From positions 2,543,011 through 2,607,010 of the forward strand of contig NZ_KN676113.1 of assembly GCF_000802185.1 (NCBI RefSeq): DNA of 64,000 nt, read 5' to 3'. Position numbers and translations under genes: made by a program. Below, piece by piece: positions 1 through 8,781 of this stretch (position 1 is its first letter; the number at the start of each line of letters is the position of its first letter). This DNA is from Belnapia sp. F-4-1 (lineage in GTDB: Bacteria; Pseudomonadota; Alphaproteobacteria; Acetobacterales; Acetobacteraceae). The notes under the pieces were generated by a model. It made no database searches. It saw only the letters and a list, made by a program, of their open reading frames with translations, and was not told where the DNA came from.

Positions 1-1
1 G

Positions 2-253
2 CTCGACCTCTGGTACGACCGGCTGGCGCCCGGCGGCCTGCTGAGCCTGCACGACACCAGCGCCTTCGCGCAGGAATTCGACCGCAGCGGCGAGGGCGGC
101 GTGCTGCGCGCCGCGCGCGAATGGGGCGCCGGACGCAACATGATCCTGCTGAACAATTTCGTCGGCGAAGCCGGGCCCGGCGCCGCCGGCAGCCCGAACC
201 GCCTGACCTACAAGGATGGCTGCGGCTTCGGCCTGGTGCAGAAACCGCTCTGA
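2..253 (+). CDS. class I SAM-dependent methyltransferase-like protein, C-terminal part
   Basis: Only the last 83 codons lie in the window; the start is upstream. The visible part reads 'LDLWYDRLAPGGLLSLHDTS', the late strand/helix region typical of class I methyltransferases that act on small molecules or sugars (Methyltransf_24 type), where an Asp and a Gly-Gly turn precede a conserved HD. It then runs through 'FVGEAGPG' to a TGA at 251-253. The substrate cannot be read from this fragment. It lies 28 bases upstream of cysD on the same strand, so it may be co-transcribed with the PAPS-synthesis genes and could belong to the same modification pathway; that link is inferred from spacing only. 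Confidence 0.6.
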   Translation, partial: LDLWYDRLAPGGLLSLHDTSAFAQEFDRSGEGGVLRAAREWGAGRNMILLNNFVGEAGPGAAGSPNRLTYKDGCGFGLVQKPL

Positions 254-281
254 CCCGAGTCTCCCTCGCGGATAACAATCC

Positions 282-1205
282 ATGCCGACGCAACTTGCCA
301 CGGCCGGCCTCACCGCCCACCTCCGCCGCCTCGAATCCGAGGCGATCGGCATCATCCGCGAGTGCTTCGCCGCCTTCCGCCGCCCGGTGCTGCTCTACTC
401 CATCGGCAAGGACAGCAGCGTCCTCCTGCACCTGGCGCAGAAGGCCTGCGCCCCCGCGCGCCTGCCGATGCCGCTGCTGCATGTCGACACCGGCTGGAAG
501 TTCCGCGAGATGATCGCCTTCCGCGACCATACCGCACGCGAGCACGGCCTCGACCTCATCGTCCACACCAACGCGGAGGGTGTCCGCCGCGGCATCGACC
601 CCATCGCGGGCGGCTCCGCCCTCCACACCCGAGTGATGAAGACCGAGGCGCTGCGCCAGGCGCTCGACGCCCACGGCTTCGACGCCGCCCTCGGCGGCGC
701 CCGCCGCGACGAGGAGCGCAGCCGCGCCAAGGAACGCATCTTCTCCCATCGCGGCCCCGGCCATGCCTGGGACCCGCGCGACCAGCGCCCGGAGCTGTGG
801 AGCCTGTTCAACACCCGCCTCGCCGAAGGCGAGAGCATGCGCGTCTTCCCCCTCTCCAACTGGACCGAGCTGGACGTCTGGGACTACATCGAGGCCGAGC
901 GCATCCCCGTCGTCCCGCTCTACTTCGCGGCCCCCCGCCCCGTGGTCCGCCGCGCCGGCACCTGGATCATGGTGGATGACGCCCGCCTGCCCCTCGCCCC
1001 CGGCGAGCAGCCGGAATGGCGCTCCGTCCGCTTCCGCACCCTCGGCTGCTACCCGCTCTCCGGCGCCGTCGAGAGCACCGCGACGACGCTCCCCGCCATC
1101 ATCGCCGAGATGCGCGCCGCCAGCACCAGCGAGCGCCAGGGCCGCCTGATCGACGGTGACGAGGAGGCCTCGATGGAGCGCAAGAAGCGCGAGGGGTATT
1201 TCTGA
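282..1205 (+). CDS. cysD: sulfate adenylyltransferase subunit 2 (ATP sulfurylase small subunit)
   Basis: A 307-residue protein of the CysD family, which adenylates sulfate to adenosine 5'-phosphosulfate (APS) together with the GTPase subunit CysN in the cytoplasm. The PP-loop nucleotide motif 'SIGKDSS' sits at residues 40-46. Further family signatures are 'HVDTGWKF', '[15 protein letters not shown]' and the C-terminal 'ERKKREGYF'. Length is normal for the family. The ATG at 282 gives the full N-terminus. The stop overlaps the ATG of cysNC by one base (stop 1203-1205, next start 1205), so the two are translationally coupled. No cysH, cysI or cysJ is nearby, so the module makes APS/PAPS rather than an obvious complete reduction pathway. 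Confidence 0.96.
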   Translation: MPTQLATAGLTAHLRRLESEAIGIIRECFAAFRRPVLLYSIGKDSSVLLHLAQKACAPARLPMPLLHVDTGWKFREMIAFRDHTAREHGLDLIVHTNAEGVRRGIDPIAGGSALHTRVMKTEALRQALDAHGFDAALGGARRDEERSRAKERIFSHRGPGHAWDPRDQRPELWSLFNTRLAEGESMRVFPLSNWTELDVWDYIEAERIPVVPLYFAAPRPVVRRAGTWIMVDDARLPLAPGEQPEWRSVRFRTLGCYPLSGAVESTATTLPAIIAEMRAASTSERQGRLIDGDEEASMERKKREGYF

Positions 1206-3064
1206 TGGCCTTCGACGCCGCCACGCCCAGCACGCGCGAGACGCTCCGCTTCCTTGCCTGCGGCTCCGTCGATGACGGCAAGTCGAGCCTCATCGGCCGC
1301 CTGCTCTGGGAAACCGGCCAGGTGATGGACGACACGCGGGCCGCCCTCGCCCGCGACAGCCGCCGCTTCGGCACCACCGGCACCGCGCCCGACCTCGCCC
1401 TGCTGGTCGATGGGCTGGAGGCCGAGCGCGCCCAGGGCATCACCATCGACGTCGCCTACCGAAGCTTCGCCACCGCCCGCCGCAGCTTCCTTGTCGCCGA
1501 CACGCCGGGCCACGAGCAGTACACCCGCAACATGGCGACCGGCGCCAGCGGCTGCGACGCCGCCGTGCTGCTCGCAGATGCCCGGAAGGGCCTGCTGCTG
1601 CAGACCCGCCGCCACGCGACGATCTGCGCCCTGCTCGGCATCCGCGACCTCGTGCTCGCCGTCAACAAGATGGACCTCGTCGGCTTCGACGAAGCCACCT
1701 TCCGCCGCATCGCCGCCGAGTTCGCTGGCCTCGCCACCGGCCTCGGCTTCCGCTCCGCGACCGCGGTGCCGATCTCGGCCCGCGACGGCGACAACGTCAC
1801 CACCGCCTCCGCCGCCATGCCCTGGCATGACGGCCCGCCGCTGCTGACCCTGCTCGAGGACCTGCCCCTCCAACGCCCGGAGCTCGCCGCGCCGCCCCGC
1901 CTGCCGGTGCAATGGGTCAACCGCGCCTCGCCCGAGTTCCGCGGCCTCTGCGGCACCGTCGCCGCCGGCACCTGGCGCCGCGGCGATGCCGTCACCGTCG
2001 CCGCCACCGGCGCCACCAGCCGCATCGCCCGCATCCTCGGCCCGGATGGCGAGCGCGAGCAAGCCGAGGCCGGCGAGGCCGTCACCCTTCTCCTCGCCGA
2101 GGAGATCGACGCCACCCGCGGCGACCTGCTCGCCTCGCCCGACCGGCGGCCGACCGTCTCGGCCCAATTCGCCGCCGACCTCGTCTGGTTCGACGCCGAG
2201 CCGCTGCTCCCCGGCCGCGAATACCTGCTGCGCGCCGGCACCGCCTGGACGCCCTGCACCGTCACCCGCATCCGCCACCGCCTCGACATCGCGACCGGCA
2301 CCACGGAGCCGGCCGACAGCGCGGCGATGAACGAGGTCGTCCTCGCCAACCTCTCCACCTTGCAGCCGCTTGCCTTCGACCCCTACGCCGAATGCCGCCC
2401 GACCGGCGGCCTCATCCTGGTCGACCGCGCCAGCAACCGCACGGTCGGCGCCGGCATGATCCGCCACGCCCTCCGCCGCGCCAGCAACATCCACCGCCAG
2501 GCCGGGCTGGTGACGCCCGCCGCCCGCGCCGCGTTGCTCGGCCAGTCGCCCCGCGTCCTCTGGTTCACCGGCCTCTCCGGCTCTGGCAAGTCCACCATCG
2601 CCCGCCTCGTGGAGCAGCGCCTGCACGCCGAAGGCCGCGCCACCATGCTGCTCGACGGCGACAACCTCCGCCACGGCCTCAACCGCGACCTCGGCTTCAC
2701 CGAAGCCGACCGGGTGGAGAACATCCGCCGCGCCGGCGAGGCGGCGAAGCTCCTCGCCGAGGCCGGGCTGATCGCCATCTGCGCCTTCATCTCGCCCTTC
2801 CGCGCCGACCGGCGGATGGTGCGCGAGATGCTGCCGCCCGGCGGCTTCCTCGAGGTCTTCGTCGATGCGCCGCTCGCGGACTGCATCCAGCGCGACCCCA
2901 AGGGCCTCTACGCCAAGGCCCTCGCCGGCGAGATTCCCAATTTCACCGGGATCGGCAGCGCCTACGAGCCGCCGGAGGCGCCCGACCTCGTGCTGCGCAG
3001 CACCCCCGGAACCACGGCGGAGGCGCTCGCCGACGTCGTCCTGGCCCGGCTCGCCGCGCCATGA
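1205..3064 (+). CDS. cysNC: bifunctional sulfate adenylyltransferase subunit 1 / adenylylsulfate kinase
   Basis: A 619-residue CysN-CysC fusion. The N-terminal two thirds are an EF-Tu-like GTPase: P-loop '[15 protein letters not shown]' near residue 19, G3 'DTPGHEQY', G4 'NKMD', then beta-barrel domains. The C-terminal domain, from about residue 450, is APS kinase with P-loop '[10 protein letters not shown]' and the family motif '[16 protein letters not shown]'. With CysD it converts sulfate to APS and then phosphorylates it to PAPS. The fusion matches the NodQ/CysNC arrangement of many alphaproteobacteria. Its TGA (3062-3064) overlaps the ATG of the downstream sulfotransferase-like gene (3061), which supports production of PAPS for a sulfotransferase. 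Confidence 0.96.
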   Translation: MAFDAATPSTRETLRFLACGSVDDGKSSLIGRLLWETGQVMDDTRAALARDSRRFGTTGTAPDLALLVDGLEAERAQGITIDVAYRSFATARRSFLVADTPGHEQYTRNMATGASGCDAAVLLADARKGLLLQTRRHATICALLGIRDLVLAVNKMDLVGFDEATFRRIAAEFAGLATGLGFRSATAVPISARDGDNVTTASAAMPWHDGPPLLTLLEDLPLQRPELAAPPRLPVQWVNRASPEFRGLCGTVAAGTWRRGDAVTVAATGATSRIARILGPDGEREQAEAGEAVTLLLAEEIDATRGDLLASPDRRPTVSAQFAADLVWFDAEPLLPGREYLLRAGTAWTPCTVTRIRHRLDIATGTTEPADSAAMNEVVLANLSTLQPLAFDPYAECRPTGGLILVDRASNRTVGAGMIRHALRRASNIHRQAGLVTPAARAALLGQSPRVLWFTGLSGSGKSTIARLVEQRLHAEGRATMLLDGDNLRHGLNRDLGFTEADRVENIRRAGEAAKLLAEAGLIAICAFISPFRADRRMVREMLPPGGFLEVFVDAPLADCIQRDPKGLYAKALAGEIPNFTGIGSAYEPPEAPDLVLRSTPGTTAEALADVVLARLAAP

Positions 3065-3951
3065 CCGTCCTGCTGCATATCGGCTACCACAAGACCGGCT
3101 CCACCGCGATCCAGGAGGCGCTGCCCCACATCGCCCCGCACCTCGCCGAGGTCGGCATCGACATCCCCGCCGGGCTAAGCGGCTGGCTCGGCCACCCGGA
3201 CCTCGCCTGGGGCTTCGAGGGCCGCGACTACCCCTGGCAGGACCGCCCCTATACCCGCGCGGAGGTCGAGGCCCACTACCGCCCGCAACTGGACGCCGCC
3301 CAGGCCGCAGGCCGCACCATCCTGCTGAGCAGCGAGGAATTCTGCCGCCTCGACTTCAACCCGGAGCCGCTCGCCGAGTTGGCCGCCTTCCTCCGCCCCT
3401 ATGCGCCAAGGGTGATCGGCTTGGTGCGCGAGCCGCTGGCCTTCCTGCTTTCGCGCTGGCGCCACGAGGTGCAGATGGGCGGCGAGGCACGTCCCCTCAC
3501 GCATTTCCTCGGCGATGCCGACAACCTGCTCTCGGCGGATTTCGAGCGCCGTACCCAGGTCTGGCGCCAGGCCTTCGGCCCCAGGGCCTGCGCCTTCCAC
3601 GACTACGAGGCGGTCTGCGCCCCGCATGGCGGCTCGGTCCTGCCCGGCTTCCTCGCCCTGATCGGCGCCCCGCACCTCGCCCCGCTGCCCGCCGTCCCTT
3701 CCAGCCGCGAGCGCAAGCTCCACCCGCTGCTCTGCGACGCCATGCGCGGCGTGACCCTTTCGGCCCTGCCGGAGGAGGAGAAGGCATCCCTCTGCGACCA
3801 ACTCTTCGACCTCGGCGACCGCCTGCCGCCCCTGCCGCTGGAGGCGCTGCTTGACGCCCGCCCGCTGCCGGAGGCGCTGGCCGCCGTGCTCGCCCATATC
3901 CGCTGGGCGATGATCAACCGGGGCCTGCTACCGCGCCCCGCTTGCGGATGA
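3061..3951 (+). CDS. sulfotransferase-like protein
   Basis: A 296-residue protein starting '[18 protein letters not shown]'. The segment 'IGYHKTGST' (residues 7-15) fits the 5'-phosphosulfate-binding loop of PAPS-dependent sulfotransferases, and '[17 protein letters not shown]' fits the later 3'-phosphate-binding motif (an Arg, then Ser/Arg a few residues on). The rest is weakly conserved, as is usual for bacterial sulfotransferases whose acceptors differ. It overlaps cysNC by four bases (ATGA), so the enzyme and its donor-making machinery are one translational unit. The acceptor is unknown; a surface glycan is plausible. Its 3' end overlaps the convergent MaoC gene by 38 bases. Confidence 0.72.
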   Translation: MTVLLHIGYHKTGSTAIQEALPHIAPHLAEVGIDIPAGLSGWLGHPDLAWGFEGRDYPWQDRPYTRAEVEAHYRPQLDAAQAAGRTILLSSEEFCRLDFNPEPLAELAAFLRPYAPRVIGLVREPLAFLLSRWRHEVQMGGEARPLTHFLGDADNLLSADFERRTQVWRQAFGPRACAFHDYEAVCAPHGGSVLPGFLALIGAPHLAPLPAVPSSRERKLHPLLCDAMRGVTLSALPEEEKASLCDQLFDLGDRLPPLPLEALLDARPLPEALAAVLAHIRWAMINRGLLPRPACG

Positions 3952-4408
3952 CGAAGCGCATCGCCCCCTCCAGCACCAGCTCCCGCCGCTGGTTGTGCAC
4001 CGTGCTCGCCAATCCGACGACACCGGTCGTCCGCCGCGGCGCCAGCTCCGCCACCGCGAGCGCCGGGTAGAGCGTATCGCCGGCGAAGACCGGCTTCAGG
4101 AAGCGGCTCGACTGCTCCAGGAAGCCGACCAACGACTCCTCGACCAGGAAGGGGAAGAGCCCCGCCCCCGGCGCCGTCTGGATCAGCGTCTGCAACCCGT
4201 GCGCCAGCATATGCGGCATGCCGCGCGCCCGGCAGTACTCGGCGTCGTAGTGGACCGGATGGTTGTCGCCGCTCGCCGCCTGGAAGGCGAGGAAGATCGC
4301 CTCCGTCATCGTCCGGCTCGGCAGGACGAAGCGCTCGCCGATGGCGAAGTCCTCGAACCAGCGCTGCTCCGCCACCATCCGGTGCCGGGCCGGGTCGAAC
4401 TCGGTCAT
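3914..4408 (-). CDS. MaoC-like hotdog-fold dehydratase
   Basis: A 164-residue MaoC/R-hydratase-type protein, expected to hydrate or dehydrate an acyl-CoA. The catalytic signature is visible as 'FQAASGDNHPVHYDAEY' (Asp and His of the hydratase motif), followed by 'GMPHMLAHGLQT', the usual second helix. Start chosen at the ATG at 4408 ('MTEFDPARH') because GGGAGG lies about six bases upstream and homology begins soon after; the longer reading frame upstream is antisense to the thiolase-like gene. It is divergent from the thiolase-like/DUF35 pair with a 99-base gap that must hold both promoters. Together they suggest a short acyl-CoA degradation module. Confidence 0.88.
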   Translation of the reverse strand: MTEFDPARHRMVAEQRWFEDFAIGERFVLPSRTMTEAIFLAFQAASGDNHPVHYDAEYCRARGMPHMLAHGLQTLIQTAPGAGLFPFLVEESLVGFLEQSSRFLKPVFAGDTLYPALAVAELAPRRTTGVVGLASTVHNQRRELVLEGAMRFVIRKRGAVAGPG

Positions 4409-4507
4409 CTCAGCCTCCCCAATGCGGGCTTGTCCACGCCGTTCCGGCATGCACAAGATAGCCATGCTTACCATAAGCAAGCGAACAATCGAGGGAGGGA
4501 TGCCGGC

Positions 4508-5692
4508 ATGAGCGAGCGCACATTGCGCGGCAAGGTCGCGATCGCCGGGATCGGCGAGACGACCTACTACAAGCACGGCCAGTCGCCGGACGCCGAGTTC
4601 AAGCTGGCGCTGCAGGCCATCGTCAATGCCTGCCGCGACGCCGGCGTCGACCCGCGGGACGTGGACGGCTTCGCCTCCTATGGCGGCGACCGCTCGGACG
4701 GCCCGCGCCTCGCCGCCGCCCTCGGCATCCGGGAGCTGCGCTTCTCCAACATGCATTGGGGCGGCGGCGGCGGCGGTGTCGCGGCGGCGGTCGCCAATGC
4801 CGGGGCGGCGGTGCATTCCGGCATGGCGAACTGCGTCATCGCCTTCCGCTCGCTGGCTCAGGGCCAGTTCGCCCGCTACGGCCGCGGCAACCAGTCGGCG
4901 GCCATCGGCGGCGACGACGCCTTCCTTGCCCCCTACGGGCTGATGTCCCCCGCCCAGCGCTTCGCCATGAAGATCACCCGCTTCATGACCGAGCACGGCA
5001 TTCGGCACGAGGCGCTGCGGGCCATCGCCATGGCCTCCTACCACCACGCCCAGAGCAACCCGAACGCGGTGATGCGCGGCCGGCCGCTGAGCGAGGAGAA
5101 GTACGACGCCTCGCGCTGGATCATCGAGCCCTTCCACCGCTTGTTCGACTGCTGCCAGGAGAATGACGGCGCCGGCGCCGTGCTCGTCGTCCCCGCCGAC
5201 CGCGCCCGCGGCCTGCGCCACAAGCCGGTCTACCTGCTCGGCGCCGCCCAGGGCGGCCACCACCGCAGCGCCGCCCCGGTGCACAACGCGCCCGACTACG
5301 CCTCCGCCCATTTCAAGACAGTGGCGCGCAACATGTGGGAGATGGCCAAGCTCGGCCCAGGGGATTGCGACGTCGTCCAGGCCTACGAGAACTTCACCGG
5401 CGGCGTGCTGCTGAGCCTCGTCGAGCACGGCTTCGTCGACCCGAAGACGGCGAACGAGCAGCTGGTGCTCGACAACCTGCTGGTCGGGGGAGGGCGGATG
5501 CCGATGAACACCTCGGGCGGCAACCTCGCCGAATGCTACATGCACGGGCTCGAGATGGTGAACGAGGCGGTGCGCCAGTTGCGCGGCACCGCGATCAACC
5601 AGGTGAAGGACGCCAAGGTCGTCGCCGTGCTCGGCGGGCCGATGGTGACGCCGGTCAGCAGCCTGGTCGTCGGCACGGAGGACACCCTGTGA
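4508..5692 (+). CDS. thiolase-like (lipid-transfer/Ltp-type) protein
   Basis: A 394-residue thiolase-fold protein of the SCP-x/acetyl-CoA acetyltransferase-like group. Its C-terminal half carries 'AYENFTGG' and the thiolase-type 'NTSGGNLAECYMHG' (Tyr344, His346). In the N-terminal half, where true thiolases have the nucleophilic Cys, it has the glycine run 'MHWGGGGGGVAAA' (residues 82-94) with no Cys. This is what is expected of non-thiolytic members such as the Ltp2 aldolases, which work with a DUF35 partner. The next gene encodes exactly such a partner and overlaps it by four bases. A retro-aldol or lipid-transfer role is therefore inferred. The start ATG follows GGGAGGG about ten bases upstream. 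Confidence 0.85.
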   Translation: MSERTLRGKVAIAGIGETTYYKHGQSPDAEFKLALQAIVNACRDAGVDPRDVDGFASYGGDRSDGPRLAAALGIRELRFSNMHWGGGGGGVAAAVANAGAAVHSGMANCVIAFRSLAQGQFARYGRGNQSAAIGGDDAFLAPYGLMSPAQRFAMKITRFMTEHGIRHEALRAIAMASYHHAQSNPNAVMRGRPLSEEKYDASRWIIEPFHRLFDCCQENDGAGAVLVVPADRARGLRHKPVYLLGAAQGGHHRSAAPVHNAPDYASAHFKTVARNMWEMAKLGPGDCDVVQAYENFTGGVLLSLVEHGFVDPKTANEQLVLDNLLVGGGRMPMNTSGGNLAECYMHGLEMVNEAVRQLRGTAINQVKDAKVVAVLGGPMVTPVSSLVVGTEDTL

Positions 5693-6126
5693 GCACCCGC
5701 TACCTCCCCGAAGGCCTGCCCGCCCCCGCCCAAGAGCCCATCGCCCAACCCTATTGGGAAGGCACCCGCGCCAACCGCCTCGTCGTGCAGAAGTGCAACG
5801 GCTGCGGCAAGCACCAGTGGGGCCCGGAGTGGATCTGCCACCGCTGCCACTCCTTCGACCTCGGCTGGGCGGAGGTGGCGCCGCGCGGCCGCATCTACAG
5901 CTGGCAGCGCCCGCACCACCCGGTGCACCCGGCGCTGAACGGCCACGGTCCCTACCTCATCGTCCTGGTCGAGCTGCCGGAGGCCGATGGCATCCGCATG
6001 GTCGGCAACCTGCTCGGCGACCCGATGCAGGAGGTGACGATCGGCGCCGAGGTCGAGGCCGTCTTCGAGCCCCATGACGAGGCGACGCCGCCCTACACGC
6101 TGGTACAGTGGCGCCTCGTCAAGTAA
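5689..6126 (+). CDS. DUF35 OB-fold / zinc-ribbon acyl-CoA-binding protein
   Basis: A 145-residue protein of the DUF35 family: an N-terminal rubredoxin-like zinc ribbon with Cys36, Cys39, Cys50 and Cys53 ('CNGC' and 'CHRC'), then a C-terminal OB-fold ('GRIYSWQRPHHPVHPAL' onward). Members bind thiolase-like partners and help bind the acyl-CoA. The GTG start at 5689 overlaps the upstream stop codon (5690-5692), so the pair is translationally coupled and likely forms one complex. In steroid side-chain degradation the Ltp2/ChsH2 pair has this architecture; whether the substrate here is steroid-like cannot be told. Confidence 0.9.
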   Translation: MSTRYLPEGLPAPAQEPIAQPYWEGTRANRLVVQKCNGCGKHQWGPEWICHRCHSFDLGWAEVAPRGRIYSWQRPHHPVHPALNGHGPYLIVLVELPEADGIRMVGNLLGDPMQEVTIGAEVEAVFEPHDEATPPYTLVQWRLVK

Positions 6127-6181
6127 CCGCCACCCCAAGAGCGGCCCAAGCCGCCCGGGGCGAACAGGGAGGACAACCACC

Positions 6182-7318
6182 ATGAACACCCGCCTCTGCC
6201 GCATGCTCGGCATCGGCTTCCCGCTGCTTGCCTTCAGCCATTGCCGCGACGTGGTGGCGGCGGTGAGCAAGGCCGGCGGCTTCGGCGTCTTCGGCGCCGC
6301 GAGCATGACGCCGGAGGAGCTGGAGACGGCGCTCCGCTGGATCGACGCGCAGGTCGATGGCCGTCCCTATGGCGTCGACCTGCTGATCCCCGAGAACCTC
6401 GCCATCCGCACCGAGGGCGAGACCGGCAGCGCGGGGCTGCTGGCGCAGATCCCCCCGCAGCACCGCGCCTTCGTCCAGGATCTGCTGCGCCGCCACGGCA
6501 TCGACCCGGACGGCCCCGTCGGCGACTGCCACCGCGGCGCCCCGGACCGCCCGGCCCCCTACCAGCACGAAAGCGGCGAGCGGCTGATGGAGGTCGCCTT
6601 CCGCCACCCGATCCGGCTGATCGCCAATGCCCTCGGCGTCCCGCCCGCCTCCATGCTGGAGCGCGCCCGCGCCGCCGGCATCCCCTGCGCCGCGCTCGTC
6701 GGCGCCCGCGAGCATGCCGAGCGCCAGGTCGAGGCCGGCGTCGATATCCTGGTCGCGCAGGGCGGCGAGGCCGGCGGCCATTGCGGCGAGGTCTCCACCA
6801 TGGTCCTCGTGCCGGAAGTGCTGCGCGCGGCGCGCGGCACGCCCGTGCTGGCGGCGGGCGGCATCATGACCGGCCGCCAGATGGCCGGCTGCATGGCGAT
6901 GGGCGCCGCCGGCGTCTGGACCGGCTCCGTTTGGCTGGCGACCGCCGAGGCCGAGACCTCCCCCGTCTTCCGCGAGAAGATGGTCGCCGCCCGCTCGCGC
7001 GACACCGTCCGCTCCCGTGGCCGCACCGGCAAGCCGGCCCGCCAGCTCCGCTCCGCCTGGACCGAGGCCTGGGAGGACCCCGGCAGCCCGGGGACGCTGC
7101 CGATGCCGCTCCAGGGCCTCGTCAGCGAGCCCGCCATGGCCCGCATCACCCAGGCCGCTGAGGGCGGCAACGCGGCGGCGCGCGCCCTGGTCAGCTACTT
7201 CGTCGGCCAGGGCGTCGGGCTGGTGGAGGGCGTGCAATCCTGCCGCAGCGTCGTCGAGGGCTTCATGCAGGAATTCGCCGAGGCGCTGGAGGACATGCAG
7301 GCCCTAGCCGAAGGTTAA
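6182..7318 (+). CDS. nitronate monooxygenase family FMN enzyme
   Basis: A 378-residue TIM-barrel flavoprotein of the NMO/2-nitropropane dioxygenase family. It begins with the family pattern 'LCRMLGIGFPLLAFSH', has 'KAGGFGVFGAAS' in the first barrel strands, and the FMN/active-site signature 'AQGGEAGGHCGEVSTM' followed by 'VLAAGGIMTGRQM' (phosphate-binding). These enzymes oxidise nitronates to carbonyl compounds and nitrite, but many family members act on other substrates. It is 55 bases downstream of the DUF35 gene on the same strand, preceded by 'GGGAGGA', and is probably part of that operon. It ends three bases from the convergent LLM gene. Confidence 0.88.
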   Translation: MNTRLCRMLGIGFPLLAFSHCRDVVAAVSKAGGFGVFGAASMTPEELETALRWIDAQVDGRPYGVDLLIPENLAIRTEGETGSAGLLAQIPPQHRAFVQDLLRRHGIDPDGPVGDCHRGAPDRPAPYQHESGERLMEVAFRHPIRLIANALGVPPASMLERARAAGIPCAALVGAREHAERQVEAGVDILVAQGGEAGGHCGEVSTMVLVPEVLRAARGTPVLAAGGIMTGRQMAGCMAMGAAGVWTGSVWLATAEAETSPVFREKMVAARSRDTVRSRGRTGKPARQLRSAWTEAWEDPGSPGTLPMPLQGLVSEPAMARITQAAEGGNAAARALVSYFVGQGVGLVEGVQSCRSVVEGFMQEFAEALEDMQALAEG

Positions 7319-7321
7319 GCG

Positions 7322-8641
7322 CTAGGTCCGGCGCCAGGCCGGCCGCTCCAGCCCGACATTCTCCCGGAGCGTCCGCCCGCGCCATTCCCGCTTCACCAGC
7401 CCACGCCGCTGCAGCTCCGGCACCACCTTCTCGATGAAATCCGCCATGCCGAGCGGCAACAGGCCGAAGGTCAGCATGAAGCCGTCCGCCGCCCCGCCGG
7501 TGAACCACGCCTCCATATGGTCCGCCACCTGCTTCGGCGTCCCGCGGATGGTCTTGTTGCCCCGCTCGTAGCGCATGTAGAGCTGCCGCAGCGTGAGCCC
7601 CTCGCGGATCATCCCGAGGATATGCTCGAAATACGCCTTGTGCAGATTGGCCGATTTGGGAATGCGGTCGGCGGGTATCGGCTCGTCCAGCGGCAGCCCC
7701 GAGAGGTCCGCCTCCAGATCCATCCCCAGCCGCATCCGCCCCACATCCGGATGGATGAGCGCCTGGAGCGTCTGGTACATGTCCTCCGCTTCCTGCTCGC
7801 TGTCGGCGACGATGGCCGGCAGCCCGGCCAGCACCTTCAGCGCCTCCGGCGGCCGCCCGTACCGCGCCATCCGCCCCTTGAGGTCGGCATAGAAGCGCTG
7901 CCCCGATTCCAGCGTGCTGTCGGAGGAGAAGACCAGCTCCGCCGTCTCCGCCGCGAATTCCCGCCCGGTATCCGAGGCCCCCGCCTGGATGATCACCGGC
8001 TGCCCCTGCGGCACCCGCTCGATGTTGAGCGCCCCGTTCACCCGGAAATGCCGTCCCTCATGCGCCACCGGATGCTGCTTCGCCGGGTCGAAGAACAACC
8101 CGCTCTCCCGGTCGCGCAGGAAGGCCCCGTCCTCCCACGTATCCCAAAGCTTCCTGACAACATCGACGAACTCGCGCGCCCGCTCATAGCGGTCCCCATG
8201 CGGCGGCAGCTTGTCCAGGCCGAAATTCCGCGCCGCGAAGTCGTTCGCCGAGGTGACGACATTCCAGGCCGCCCGCCCGCCGCTGATATGGTCGAGCGAG
8301 GCGAATTGCCTGGCAACGTTGTACGGCTCGAAGAAACTCGTGCTCGCCGTTCCGCCGAGGCCGATATAGGTCGTCGCCCCCGCCAGCGCCGAGAGCAGGG
8401 TCAACGGCTCGAACACGTTCATGAACAGCGGGAAGCGCGCATAGGCCTCGAGCTGGCTGGTCCGAGCCGCCGGCGTGTCGGCGATGAAGAAGAGGTCGAA
8501 CATCCCCCGCTCGGCCAGCTGCGCCATGTCGCGGTAATAGCCGATGTCCATCGATGCCCCGGGATGCGCCGAAGGATGCAGCCAGGAGGCGGGATGCGAC
8601 CCGGTCGGATGCACCAGCGTCGCCAGCGCCATGGTCGCCAT
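7322..8641 (-). CDS. LLM-class flavin-dependent monooxygenase (NtaA/SnaA/DszA type)
   Basis: A 439-residue bacterial-luciferase-like monooxygenase of the long NtaA/SnaA/DszA/SoxA branch. Features are 'AERGMFDLFFIADTPA', 'EPLTLLSALAGATTYIGLGGTAST', 'LDHISGGRAAWNVVTS' (characteristic of this branch) and 'ANDFAARNFG'. Such enzymes use reduced FMN from a partner reductase to oxygenate amines, sulfonates or sulfur heterocycles; no reductase is adjacent. The start at 8641 ('MATMALATL') is preceded by a GGGAGGGGGG stretch about seven bases upstream. The frame stays open further upstream, but that part is antisense to the spacer and the amidohydrolase start and looks non-coding. Confidence 0.9.
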   Translation of the reverse strand: MATMALATLVHPTGSHPASWLHPSAHPGASMDIGYYRDMAQLAERGMFDLFFIADTPAARTSQLEAYARFPLFMNVFEPLTLLSALAGATTYIGLGGTASTSFFEPYNVARQFASLDHISGGRAAWNVVTSANDFAARNFGLDKLPPHGDRYERAREFVDVVRKLWDTWEDGAFLRDRESGLFFDPAKQHPVAHEGRHFRVNGALNIERVPQGQPVIIQAGASDTGREFAAETAELVFSSDSTLESGQRFYADLKGRMARYGRPPEALKVLAGLPAIVADSEQEAEDMYQTLQALIHPDVGRMRLGMDLEADLSGLPLDEPIPADRIPKSANLHKAYFEHILGMIREGLTLRQLYMRYERGNKTIRGTPKQVADHMEAWFTGGAADGFMLTFGLLPLGMADFIEKVVPELQRRGLVKREWRGRTLRENVGLERPAWRRT

Positions 8642-8781
8642 GTCGAACCCCCCTCTCCCGTCCGCCGACCTTAGCCGCCCGCCGCGCGAAATCCAGCCGC
8701 CCGGCACACCGAAAAACCCGCTTGAATCTTCCACTCCCCCGGCCTTCTGTCGCCGCCAACCGACGCAGACAGGACGCCCCC

